From Paraphysomonas bandaiensis (taxonomy: Eukaryota; Chrysophyceae): a stretch of 64,000 nt of DNA. A program made the translations under genes and the position numbers. The DNA is taken from NCBI GenBank assembly GCA_965644295.1, contig CBFFRP010000129.1:42598-106597 (forward strand). Reading direction: 5' to 3'. Shown one piece after another: positions 44,563 through 55,702 of this stretch (positions are counted from its first letter, which is position 1; each line of letters starts with the position of its first letter). The notes below the pieces were generated by a model. The model was not told where the DNA came from. It searched no databases and saw only the letters and a program-made list of their open reading frames with translations.

Positions 44563-45152
44563 CTACGGCAAGTGAAGTCGACGATCGTAAGACGGCAACC
44601 CGTGCTCAAAGCCCTCCCTGTACAAATTTTACATCTGCATGCAATCATACGAAAGACTTACCATCCAAAATACTTTCCTACCACATTATAAGTAGCATAC
44701 GTCCCCGGAATACAAGAACAAATCCCAATGATCATAAAAAGTACGAAGCCATTATCATTAATATGGCGAAGATAGAAAAAAGACGTTATCATCATTGCAA
44801 GTCCAAAGCTCAACAGGCAAACTGCCATACATGTCGTTTTCTTCCCAATTTTTCTAATCTTTTGCATCGGTGTAATCGATGTTGAATTTCTGAAATCAAT
44901 TGGAATGTGTGACTCTGTTTCATCATCTGGGTCACGATATTCATAGTCCAGTGTTCCAATTCCTTTCTTTTCAAGATCTGCATTTCGGTTTCCACTTTTT
45001 TTCATGGATTCTAAATAGGCCGCACTGGGCCTCTTGCTCATACTCTCTCGGATATCAGATGTCCGGTGGGTTTCTAATATCGATGATTTCATTTCTTCTT
45101 CCGTACTCACAGTACCCACTGTCATCGGGTTGTTGACGTCTGATGATGACAT
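44563..45152 (-). CDS. TMEM134/TMEM230-like (DUF872) small membrane protein
   Basis: Two exons, 45152-44662 and 44617-44563, with a 44-nt intron (donor GTAAGT), give 181 aa. I prefer the spliced form to the stop at 44658, because the second exon supplies GWEGFEHGLPSYDRR, which matches the family's C-terminal G-Y-x-F-x-x-I-P-x-F/Y-D motif. The first 105 residues are polar and Ser/Thr/Glu-rich. Two transmembrane helices follow (TCMAVCLLSFGLAMMITSFF and FVLFMIIGICSCIPGTYATY). Family members are two-helix proteins of the secretory and endosomal system; animal TMEM230 is on synaptic and recycling vesicles. Divergent from a Tubby-like gene. The family call is by pattern only. Confidence 0.72.
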
Positions 45153-45693
45153 GTCACTGAGCTGTAGTTGTTATGAAGTATTAATGGATGTAATATATAT
45201 GTTAACGGCGGTTTAATGTAACAACTGAAAACTTGGACCTTCAAAGACGAACTTCTTACCACTCCATGAGTAGTGCAATTATAAGAGATCGTCGGAATGA
45301 GTGAATGAATGCTGATGTGCTGGTGTGTTAATGAGTATGCATGCATATGTACAGTACAGCAGTATACATCTATGTACGTATTTATATCCTCAGGTGAGAA
45401 CAGATTTTCGATGCCTGAACTTCGAAAATGGAGTTTTTGTGTCATGAAAACACCTTATTTTTAATAAGGTACCATAGAAAACACAGCTTTTCTGCACTAT
45501 AGCCAGAGGGCAGATTCTGTTGCTCATATGGTAGAGCAGGAATTCCTGCTACTATACAGCAGCATATCCAGCCGTATCTGTGTGTCGTACACATCAACCG
45601 TGAGCTCATAGTGTATGTGTAGTGGAGATAATTACACTGTCATCTTTCACCCCATCTACATACCCTACTACAATATGAACTGACATATATCCA
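45153..45693. promoter_or_regulatory. Divergent promoter region with TACAGCAGTA motif
   Basis: A 541-bp gap. Exact TACAGCAGTA at 45355-45364 lies within a GTACAGTACAGCAGTATAC string, and there is a near copy TACAGCAGCA at 45555-45564. Confidence 0.55.
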
Positions 45694-47310
45694 ATGAAAT
45701 CTAGCACTCGTCACCCTCCCACAGCCCCCCCTCCTCTTACATCTGATGAGATGATGAGCATCAAGAAGAAGGTGGCCCCCCCGAAAGGCCCTCCTCCAGC
45801 TGGATTAGCTACATTTAAAGCACCAAGAAAATATGAGGATGATCGAGACAGATCTATGAGTGATAGTGATAATGAGTATGAAGAAGAGAGACACAGAAGA
45901 CGGCACAGCAATGAGAGGGATCGTGAGAATGGTCGAGATACATACAACACACACAGATATCATCAGGATCCGCATGATGCTAAAGATACGAGACATATGC
46001 AACATGAAATCGGTGAGGGAGAATTTAGAAGACGTGATGATGGAGAGTATAAGAAAATGCATCATCCCTCTAAGCATCAAGACAACATTTCGCACGTTGC
46101 TGACGACAAGTCCCAGTTATCTTCGAATAACGATAGTAAGGGCGTATTACATACTCGATTAGAATATTCTGACGAAAAGTTATCTTCAAGCCAAAAGAAA
46201 TCAGTGAATAAGCGAGATGGAGTGTTCAACTTTAGGCGCATACTGCGCACTTCTTTCAAGGAGCTCCGGAATTTCGTAAATACACCTTGTGATCCGAAAG
46301 TCGTCGTTCGGTGCTATATTGAAAGAAACAGAAGTGGGTCAAACTATATGTGCCCTCTTTATGTCCTCTGCGCAGATCTAGAGGATGGAACAGGGCGGGA
46401 GCTGATATCGTGTCGGAAGGTGCTGACATCACGCTCTGCGCACTACGTCTTCTCTCTTAAGTCTAGCGATCTATATCTCAAGCGTGAACAGCGCAGCCGA
46501 ATGTATCTTGGCAAGTTGAGATCAATCAGTAACACAGAATATGTCATGTTCGACAACGGCGAGACTGACATTCTTCGACGTGTGGAATCAAATGATAGTG
46601 CAGAGACCCAAGGGGATGTCGGGGAAATGTCTACTGTTCCTTCTATCCAGACGGTATCAAGTGGAGGTGAGGACACTCATCATGCTGCCCACTTAGCAGT
46701 TATTCAGTACAATACTCGGATACGGCCAGTTGAGTTAGGAGAACGTGGAATGGAGGTGTGTATTCCTGTTGTCTCCCCTGTTGCTCATTCCCCAGAAAAT
46801 GGATACTCAACTGCCCCTGTAATTGATAAGTCTGTCGATCTTGTCGAGTCCTTCCGTAAAATTCGTGAGAAGGGAAAGCAGAACGATTTATATGCATCTA
46901 AGTGCTTCGTCATGCATGAGAAACGCAGTCGGTACGACCCGCTGTCATCATGCCTTGTTGACTTTCAGGGTCGCGCCACTGTGGCCTCCGTCAAGAACTT
47001 CCAACTTATACACTCCTTGCCAACAAATGTATCGAAGGCTCATGCTCCAGAAGTGCGACATGAAGATGATATTCTATTTCAAATGGGAAAGGTGAGTGTA
47101 GAGTATTCCATCTATTTTGACTGTGCTTTGGCGTCGTAGTGAACTGATTACACTTTCTGTATAGATAACGGATGAGTGCTTCAACATGGACTTTAAGCAT
47201 CCCCTTAGTATGCTTCAGGCTTTTGCTATCGCAGTATCTAGGTTGGTATTTTTTTTCTCATAATTTTTGTTTACATGCTGCATAGGTTTGACGCGAAGCT
47301 AGCATGGTGA
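45694..47310 (+). CDS. Tubby-like protein
   Basis: Three exons, 45694-47091, 47165-47241 and 47286-47310 (introns 73 and 44 nt), give 499 aa. Residues 1-190 are disordered: Pro-rich (APPKGPPPAGLATF), then a long Arg/Asp/Glu/His-rich stretch. The C-terminal tubby domain, about 205-499, has VRCYIERNRSG, MYLGKLRS, VMFDNG, LAVIQYNTR, RGMEVCIPV, VDFQGRATVASVKNFQLI and, across the last two introns, LQAFAIAVSRFDAKLAW, the near-invariant family C-terminus. Tubby domains bind phosphoinositides such as PI(4,5)P2, and animal TULP3 carries receptors into cilia with the IFT-A complex. An acidic insertion (about 300-330) lies before the LAVIQYNTR strand. Presence beside dynein-2 fits a ciliated organism. 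Confidence 0.93.
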
Positions 47311-48049
47311 TAATTCAACGCTGTATAGGCATTTAATATATAATATTTTTAGGACATCTATGTTTTATTTTGCGTTTTATAGTTCTGTGCCGTACATATT
47401 TTCTTGTTATGAATATAATTAGATATGGTAGGACAGTGAAGTGGCCATGATACAGAATTGACGTATCGTTTATAATAATAGGCTCGTGCACGGATATTAC
47501 TTCGTTCGAATCTACTTATATTATAATTTACACTGACGTTACTGAATGACTGGCATACGTGGCTGAGAAGATGCTATATTTACACTCTCCGTGTTGCTAC
47601 TATTAAGATTCAAGCCACGACTGTACTCTGTACAGTAGTAATATACATTGTTGTTAGAGCAATTGTAACTCACTGTTAGGCCAAAATAATGATGGAAACG
47701 ACAAGCCATTGAAAAAACTCAATAATTGTTGATTATTGATCAAAATCACTGATTATTGACTATTGGTCATTTTCACAATTAAGATCGATAAGAGAAGTTT
47801 ATTGTAATCAAACTAGATATACTATTTTATTATATTGCATACACAATTGTGTGTGTTGTCATGTAAAACATGTCAACAACATGATAATTTATTTCGTTCG
47901 TGTCAACCACTGCCCAACTTCTGTATCTTGAATCGTCATGGTACAATACTTCAGTTATCTAGTCCTAACATTCAGTGTTTTTGTCAACAATATATATATA
48001 TGATGCCTAAAATATTAATCGACAACACATAATCGTTCGTATATCTCCC
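47311..48049. other. Convergent gap, nothing recognised
   Basis: AT-rich 3' flank of the Tubby-like gene. No RNA gene, repeat or coding signal recognised. Confidence 0.45.
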
Positions 48050-48185
48050 CTCAACTAAATCGGACTCGCACCGTTTCGTGGTATTCTAAAACATAACAGA
48101 AGTAGTACTTAATACTAATATCCTATTTAACACTACGGAAGCTGCTTGTGCGTCGCCGCATGCACCAAGAAGGTACAACCTGTAA
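48050..48185 (+). mobile_element. Internally deleted SINE-like fragment
   Basis: SINE head (AAATCGGACTCGCACCGTTTC) joined directly, but in inverted sense, to the complement of the tail core (GCTGCTTGTGCGTCGCCGCA). Most of the element is missing. Confidence 0.6.
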
Positions 48186-48301
48186 AATAGATAGAATTGT
48201 TACTACGTTGCAATTAACAGAGGTATAACTTGAAAACTAAAACTTAACTCTTACTTAGTTATTTATTTCTATTTTGAGTTCTCTGTGGTATGATATATAT
48301 T

Positions 48302-48752
48302 ATTTCATGGTGTTCTGGGGGATAAGTACCAAAAATATTTCTCCGGGAAACTAACGTAAGCCGCATAATAATATATAGTCAGCAGATAACGTTCTGCCAA
48401 CACTGTACTCATAGCCGAATGCTTGTGTGGCACAAGGGACACTAATATGAGTGTCACTTGTAGATGTCTTTAGGCCTTGACGAATATACGGTCATTCGGA
48501 AATGGGCTTATCTCAAGGGCATCCGGGGTATTGGACTGCCTACTGAAGTCAAGCATCCGGGTTGTTCACCTTCTTCTTGAGGACAGTGAGCGACAATGGT
48601 TGCACCTTGGAGCTTGTGGTGACGCACAAGCAGCTTTCGTAGTACTGAATAGTAGGATATCAGAGTTAAGCACTAGTAGTTAGTTAAATCTTTTTGCTAC
48701 ATTAGTCTGACTCTAAACGCCAATTGCTAATAATCATAAATTCACTACTCTA
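48302..48752 (+). mobile_element. SINE-like element, plus orientation
   Basis: Lacks only the first bases of the head. It runs through CTAACGTAAGCCGCA, the CTTCTTGAGGACAGTGAGCG region and the tail core (TGTGGTGACGCACAAGC), ending CAATTGCTAATAATCAT. It faces the inverted copy 48808-49107. Confidence 0.75.
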
Positions 48753-48807
48753 ATATATCCAGCCAATACCCAAATGTGCATATTTCAGTAATACTCAAAG
48801 CATAGGC

Positions 48808-49107
48808 AGTGAGCAAGCAGAATGTTGATATATACCTGACATCTCCTGACCTCAGGATTTTTGAGTCCATAAGGCGAACAACCCGGAGGTTGACTTCAGC
48901 AGGCAGCCCAATTTATTTGTCGAAACCCAAAAAGACATCTGTACAAGTGACACTTATAATATTAGAGTCCCTTGTATCACACAAGCATTTGGCCATGAGT
49001 GGACAGAACGTTATTTATCTGCAACTCACGCTAGTTTTCCGGAGAAATATCTTCGGTACTTATCCCCCAGAACACCACCGAAAGGTGCGAGTCCGACTTT
49101 GTTGAGG
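48808..49107 (-). mobile_element. SINE-like element, minus orientation, tail missing
   Basis: Carries the head and middle only, ending GTCCGACTTTGTTGAGG at right. With 48302-48752 it forms an inverted pair about 55 bp apart. Confidence 0.7.
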
Positions 49108-49164
49108 GTAAACGTTTTTGTAGCATAGGAAGAACTCAACATCTCAAGTAGGTATATGTAGCCC

Positions 49165-49985
49165 CTCCGTACTTTTCACATTATCTTCATGTATGTATGT
49201 GTTCAGCTTAATAACATTGTTACCGAGGCTCAAATGGAAAGCGTTTTTGGAACACAATACAATTGCAACCTCAATTTGCGTGGACTACTACGTGACATTG
49301 ATGAAGCAGTTGTTACCCTCCTTCAACCGCAGCCAAACAAATGCTCCAAGATCGTAGTGAGTGTCATGCTGTCAACCCAACGGGGTCACACAGCGATGTG
49401 GAACATACATGGCGGAATCCACAGTTTCCCCCCAGCTTGCGTCTAACATCATGCGGCAGCACCCAGCGGAAGCCGCAGGTTCTATGCTTACTACGTGTAA
49501 AGCGCACCTCCGGTCGTCTTCTTCTTCCACCATCCCCGCCTCAGCAGAGATGCCACGATGCCAACTCCGTCAGCTACTCCTCTGCCCCAGGCCCAACTCG
49601 CAGCTGGAACCTTTCAAAGACACGCAGGGGTCCCAATCCATCCCCTCGTCCATGTATCTCAGGTTAGGAACCATCGACTCTCCCTGATACAGAATCCTCT
49701 TCCACGAAGTCCCGAGGGGCCCTACCCCAAGGGGCGTCCCCCTGACAAATCCTTTTGTCTCTCAAGGACTAACGTTCACACATACAAGAACGGAAGTGGT
49801 CGCACCTTGGTGTTTACGGCGACGCACAAGCAGCTTCTGTAGAGTTACATAGAAGGATATAAGAATAGTGCTAGGTAGTTACAGGTAGCGGTCGATCTAG
49901 CTTGACTAGTTTTCATCTAGCTACTTTTATCAGGTGTTGGATTCTTAATTCTTGACGCCTATAGGTAATAATAAGACTCTTACAC
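49165..49985 (+). mobile_element. LINE 3' fragment, plus orientation
   Basis: Starts near the T-E-A-Q-M-E-S-V-F-G segment, equivalent to TAQTEKIFGD in the 14811-15945 copy. It continues through the Pro/Ser-rich C-terminus in broken frames, then the 3' tail (GTTTACGGCGACGCACAAGC; GACGCCTATAGGTAATAAT). Confidence 0.72.
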
Positions 49986-50059
49986 ATTAATAACATTGTT
50001 ACATTTCTTTTATGGAAATACATTATGTTCAACAAAGCATGTTTACGGTTGTCATGTGA

Positions 50060-50875
50060 TGCTTTGCAAGAGGTAAATCGCTGCAATGGAGTACGAAGTC
50101 TGAAGTTTCATCAATTGTTAGCGCAATGAATAATGAATACCATGCCACGGTATGTGCACAATATATTTATCCACGCACAACAAACTCAGCTTACCAAGCT
50201 CCATGAGAAACGACAACCCATCCCCTGGCTACACAATGCCCTACGTAGACTCGCGAGGGCTGCTTGGGATCCCGACACACCTCAAGTTGAGAGATACTGG
50301 ACTGGCCAACTAACAGCCTCGCAACTGGCTAACGCTTTCGGCCACAACATTTCCACCTCGCTACTTGATCACCAGTTCCACAAGCTCGAAAAATCAGTCA
50401 CCAAAATTCTGCTCCCTCTCTACAATGGAGGACTAAACATGCTCAAAAACAGAGGCTGTAGGTTTCACAGACTCGACGCGACAACAATGACACCACCCTC
50501 GGCTAACGCCAGCTCACAACCACACCACACACACTCCGCCACCAACCCGACGATCCTCCAGCTACTTAAAGTAACATCCACCCCCAGAGCCGTGCCCCCC
50601 AAGAGACCTCGTCCCCAACGCGGGCCTGCCAACCCGATCCGGAGGCAGACGACACTCATTCCCGACAGAATTCCAACCACAACTAGTGAACACAAAACCC
50701 CCGCTGACACACATTCACAGAATGGCACGTCACCCCCCTCCCCCCGGCTCGCACACGGAACTGGACCACCAGACACACTACCCAAAGGAAGACCACCTGA
50801 CTAAACGTAAAACAAGGGATGGTTGCACCAAGGTGCTTGCAGCAATGCACAAGCAGTCCCGAGACAACTGAGCAT
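50060..50875 (+). mobile_element. LINE 3' fragment of a second subfamily, tail ORF intact
   Basis: The open frame at 50133-50804 (223 codons) has WDPDTPQVERYWTGQLTASQ and FGHNISTSL, aligning with the other LINE copies, but clearly diverged and uninterrupted to its stop. The 3' end has GGTGCTTGCAGCAATGCACA, a variant of the tail core also seen as a scrap near 40950. Probably a younger or separate lineage. 50876-51146 shows nothing else. Confidence 0.7.
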
Positions 50876-51146
50876 TTCGTAATCTGTGTTATCACTAGTC
50901 TAGAATAATAGATAGACAAATGCAACAAGTTCTCTCATGTAATAATCAGATCTTTTATATGCACAATATATTTATATCAACGTTTTTATTGATCGCAGAA
51001 AGAAAAACACTAATGAATTATTCATTACAGCTATTCTATTCAACAACTATTAACACGATTACCGCAACAACTTTCAACAGGGTTATGTACGAATATAATC
51101 TGCGAATTTCGGCTGAACAACCAGTTTATAAAACGAAATGTACGGC

Positions 51147-54100
51147 TCATAAAATCGGAGGCGGAGGAAGACGCCAAAAGTTAAAATCGCCGTAGGTGTC
51201 CTGGTAAACAGTGTTATATATTGAAATTATATCTTACCAGCAACATTACCTCAGTAACTGGAGCAGATAACTTGGTACTTGTGCTTTGTCTCTTACGGGA
51301 AAATGCGTCTGACAGGACAAAATAATCACCTCAAAACAGACAAATCGTTGAGAAGTACCTGTAACAGCAGGAAATATCTGATGCAGCAGAGAGTTCATTT
51401 CTGTGTACGTCCGCTTCAGAGTGACTGTTGTCATTGTGGTTATCTAAAAAACATGTTATACACAACACACTCAATGTGTCAGACACATGCACCTCGCCCT
51501 TCTCGTTGACAAGAAAAGTTCTTCCAAGAGGAATATCGCACCTGTACAAATCAAATCACACCGCTTTTATGAAAAAAGACAACAAGCTAACCTATCGAAG
51601 GCCAGCACATCCCTGGCATGGGCTCCGAATGCTGCGTGATATGGGTTGTGCTGCGATAAACGCATAGAGTTAGATATGACACGTTTTGGGTATGTATAAA
51701 ACGCACACCTGACTAGGAAATAACGAACGCACACCTCTTAGTGCAGCTGCTTTGAAGAGATCTGTGCGCTCTGCGCCAAATGCCCTACGCACAAAACACA
51801 TAAGTACTACCTATTTACACGAGTCCATATGAAATTCGCAAGACTTACTGTATAAGGGCATCAGGTGGCAGAAATACTGGGCCAGCAGGAAGTCCAGGAT
51901 CTGACCCCCCTCCGCTAGACTTCAGTAGCTGATCCTATATAAGGAGAGCAAGCTCAGCAGGGCAATACACTTGCAGCTTTTATCAGACAATTGCGCACCT
52001 TTTGTGAGGTGTCTGGCTTCGTTGCAATATATAAAAATCTATATCCATTCGCTGCTATACTGTCGAACAACTGGGTATGCTACAATGTGAGTCGCGTATA
52101 CAAAGCAAGTGGTTCGAGACACACCTGTGAAAGACCCTCGTGTGTTTCTCTTCTAGCTGAGGTACTACCCCAAAGAGACATGACGAGCCCCAGCGCTCCA
52201 CCTCCACTCCCAGAGTTGCTCACAAAAATAGCCCCTTCAATATCCGCCACAACTACTTTCGCATCCTCTGGCCAAACAAACAAACGAGCCGACACAATAT
52301 TACCCTACATATATGATGTTACACCACATCACATTAGCGAAAAATATGCGCATACAACCTCCACTTCAAAAGAGATCTCGTTTTCTCCATCCTGAAGATC
52401 CATCGCCTTGATTTGCTCTTGGTTCGGCACTAAAGTCTTTCTGTAGAGGTATTTTCGAGGGAGTACACGACCCGTCCCAGCTTGAGCACTACCATAAAGG
52501 CTTTGTGCACCTCCTTCACCCTCCTCGAGACTAAGCGAATAAAAAGAATCCGTATCGGAACCATCGTAGACATCACCTCTTGCTGGACCGGGGAGAATGT
52601 CATCCGCAGATATATCGTGCAGAGACAGGAAATCTACACCTTCTGTACCATCATCACCTGTAGTAGACCCTTCCTCAGTCACTCCAATATCCATAGAAGT
52701 AGGATCAGTATCCGAAAGGGCAAGAGAATTCATACGCACCAAATCCTCTGCATCCTTTCCGGGTGCCTCAGTAGAAATTTTCCGTCTATGATTATTGATG
52801 TCAAAATCAATCTGAGGCGGAGAACCGGCTTGGGCTAATTGACTCAGCTGATTCAAGCCGGTGTCATGAGACCGAGAAGCACTCACAGAAGAGTTAATAG
52901 GAGATGTTGGCAGGGTTTCAACTCGGCCGCCTTTTGATGCTACTTCGATACCCACTGCTGGATGGTCATCAGTGGCAAGACTAGATGTGGAGTTATCCAT
53001 ATCTTCCACCCAAGCAGCCTGGTTTGTCACATACGGTTTCAACAAGTCTGGAACAGAGTCAGCACGAGTGCACTCACTCAGCAATCGCTGAAAATCATCC
53101 ACAGAATTCCAGTCGAGCTGCTCTTTGCTCCATATGTTCAAGTGGGCACACTCAGAGTTGTCGTCAGTAGAGAAGGAGTGCCTACCATTAGTAAGACTCT
53201 CTGAATCTCCTTGACAGCTGGATGATTCGGACAGACACTCCATCAGTCCGAAATCATCATCCTCTCCGCTGCGGTAAGAGCTCCTACGACTCTCCATTGT
53301 AGGGGACGCATGCGTAATATCGACAGCCCCTTCTTCATTTATAGTCCCTGTGTCCGTAGGAATACACCCACTATTTCCCCACGTGATTACACTCTTCCCT
53401 GCCCACCACAACAAGCCATTACTACTACTCTCAACACCCCCTTCCTCATCTCCTCCAGTCTGACCTCTAGAGCTTCTGGTTAAGTGTTCATGAACAAGTC
53501 TCCATGGTATAAGTATGTTGTTGGCAACCACAACCAGGTTGGGGTTGTTGAGTATGTCCAGGGCACTAGATGAGAATTCCTCCGGAGATACTGCGTGTAT
53601 ATCTATCACTTTTCGAAGGTCTTCAGCTGTATGAGGAGCATTTTCACTCGACAGGATATGTGCACATAGGGATAGTGTTCGGTCCGATCCCAGTGCGGAG
53701 GCAACTGCTGCGGCACGGGAGCTGATAGTGTGTGACAATGTACGCTGCAGCAGCGGAGGAGGCTGTGAGTCAGGAGCACAGTTGGAAGTATCAGCAACTT
53801 TATTGGTGGGAGATGATGCGGGTTCACGACAGTCAGACATATTACTGTCGGTGACTGGTCTTCGATTTGATTCGGGAATTTCCAGAATCGGGTGCGTGTG
53901 GTGCTTCGGCTCGGGGTGTAAAGATACATCACTACCAAAAGATTCTGTTGTTACCGGGTTTGGGAAAGACGTCTCTGATGATGGTAAGGTGTTATCTAAC
54001 GCAAACGAAGAACTGTTCGATGTAACATAATCTTTCGTTCCACTGCTGTCTCCACCAAGTCCAACACACTCTGGAGGGATATCTCTAAATTCGCTGTTCC

Positions 54101-55210
54101 ATACGCTGCAACCATGCTGCTTTGCTCCAGCTTTGCCATCCGCAGGAGACAAACTAACATTTTCATTCACTTCTGGAGATCCAATCGAAGAAGTGAGGCT
54201 ATTTACGCGGTCCGCTGCCCGCCGTTTCTCACGTAGTGCAATATCTGTTAATGAGAAAAATTCAGCAATTGATGGGTCGGTAGATTTAATAGGAAGGTCT
54301 CCCCAGGTCCAGGTCCAACCTCCAGACACTTTATCACCCCGTTCTTCAGATTCTGGCAAAACTGTCTCGATGCCATGATCATACACATCACTAACTTTCT
54401 CCTGATCTTCACCACCCACGAAAGACTTTGAAAGAGATTTGGGTGGCTGTAGGGAGTAGAATTCCTCCGCTGATTCATGTCCAGTTGTAAACGACCGTCG
54501 TCTCAGCATCTGTTCTTGCCCACTTTCGCAAGCGCTAGTTGGAAGACTATCAGTACTCTCTAGACAGAGGGTAGGAGGAGATTCACTAGTAGGGGGTTGT
54601 GTCTGACAAAGAGAGTCAATGTCAACCCTGGAAGTGGCCATTTCCAAGTCATTCTCCGATAATGTACGCCGGATCTGCAGCCTGTTACGGACATCATACA
54701 TCTGAAATTAGAAGAAGCGACACACTTACGGCACAACACTCTTTTCCAAATTTTCATTCGTCTTTTCAGAATCAATGGGTTCTATTTCATCCATAGAATC
54801 CGAGAGACAACCACGGACAGCCTGTTCAGAAGTCTGAAGTGTCTTCCTTACAGGACTAGTAGGTGGCGATGCCCTCAATCGCTTGATCACAAACTCATGT
54901 TGCTTCGTTCTCTCCACAAAGAACGCTTCTCCCGCTGTGCCCAGCTTCATCGACAGTTTCACATCTTTTCCGTTCACACGAATCTTTACTAGTTTATTCC
55001 CAGTGTTCTTACGACCTACTGGAAGCTTCACGTGGAAGGGACTGCAACTCATCGTGCCATCTGCCTAATGATAACAAATCAAAGATGAAACTAACGATCT
55101 GTCCAATCAAATAACAGCACAGAGCTTACCTTACGAACAACCACCATGTCAATCGCCCCACTTGGTGCTTGGGATCCCAACACCCACCCCAGAGCTGAAG
55201 TAACATTCAT
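51147..55210 (-). CDS. Lipin-like protein with altered catalytic motif
   Basis: Twelve exons: 55210-55130, 55064-54738, 54701-52359, 52304-52125, 52079-51999, 51934-51849, 51784-51709, 51650-51592, 51541-51493, 51443-51359, 51308-51250 and 51200-51147; the frame is open throughout, 1159 aa. Lipins are phosphatidate phosphatases (PA to DAG). The N-lip domain is clear (GAIDMVVVRK, MSCSPFHVKL, MKLGTAGEAFFVE). A long acidic Ser-rich middle follows. The C-lip domain is recognisable up to the end (NGYRFLYIAT, GLPAGPVFLPPDAL, YHAAFGAHARDVLAF, YTEMNSLLHQIFPAV, DFNFWRLPPPP). The catalytic DxDxT motif reads D-I-E-G-A, and the conserved S in the LYCSAR block is Ala, so phosphatase activity is unlikely. 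The exon 2-3 join implies a 36-nt intron with a weak GTTGTG donor and is the one uncertain splice. Confidence 0.88.
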
Positions 55211-55702
55211 CTCTCTTGGGGAATTAATTGAAGGTAACTATGGATTCATCTCTAGTACTAATGCAGCAACACTCACGTGTATGTATATATATATACATCT
55301 TCTATAACAACAAAAATATGAACCTACTTCTATATTCGCATACGAGATTTGGCTGTGGAAAAGTTTGCGAAGTCTGAAGGTGCTGTTTTTTGACTATACT
55401 CTGCATGCTCCTCGACTGCTGTATATTCCTCGGTTCACCTTTCCTTTCTACTGCTCTGTAGTACTTGTGTATCCATACAGCAGGATGAGTACTGCTGTAG
55501 ATTGCATCGTACTGCTGTAGCTGGTATATGTGTACGTAGTATGTGGATGCGCCTCTGTTATTTGCTGCTGAGTACAGTATTGACCTGCAATCTCCTACAC
55601 ACATATATATATATATTTCATATTTCTTATACGTGGTGAGGGAACATCACTATTTCTCATCTCTATTTTAAGAATAGAAAAGAATAATCGCTTTAAGAAA
55701 TA
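55211..55702. promoter_or_regulatory. Divergent promoter region with two exact TACTGCTGTA motifs
   Basis: A 492-bp gap between lipin and eIF4E. Exact copies at 55490-55499 and 55510-55519, 20 bp apart, plus GACTGCTGTA at 55414-55423 and TACAGCAGGA at 55476-55485. It is the densest cluster in the window. Confidence 0.6.

Noticed and set aside
49341-49842. Three overlapping frames of 94-108 codons, Pro/Ser-rich
   Set aside because: They are pieces of one broken LINE C-terminal frame in different phases, not separate genes.
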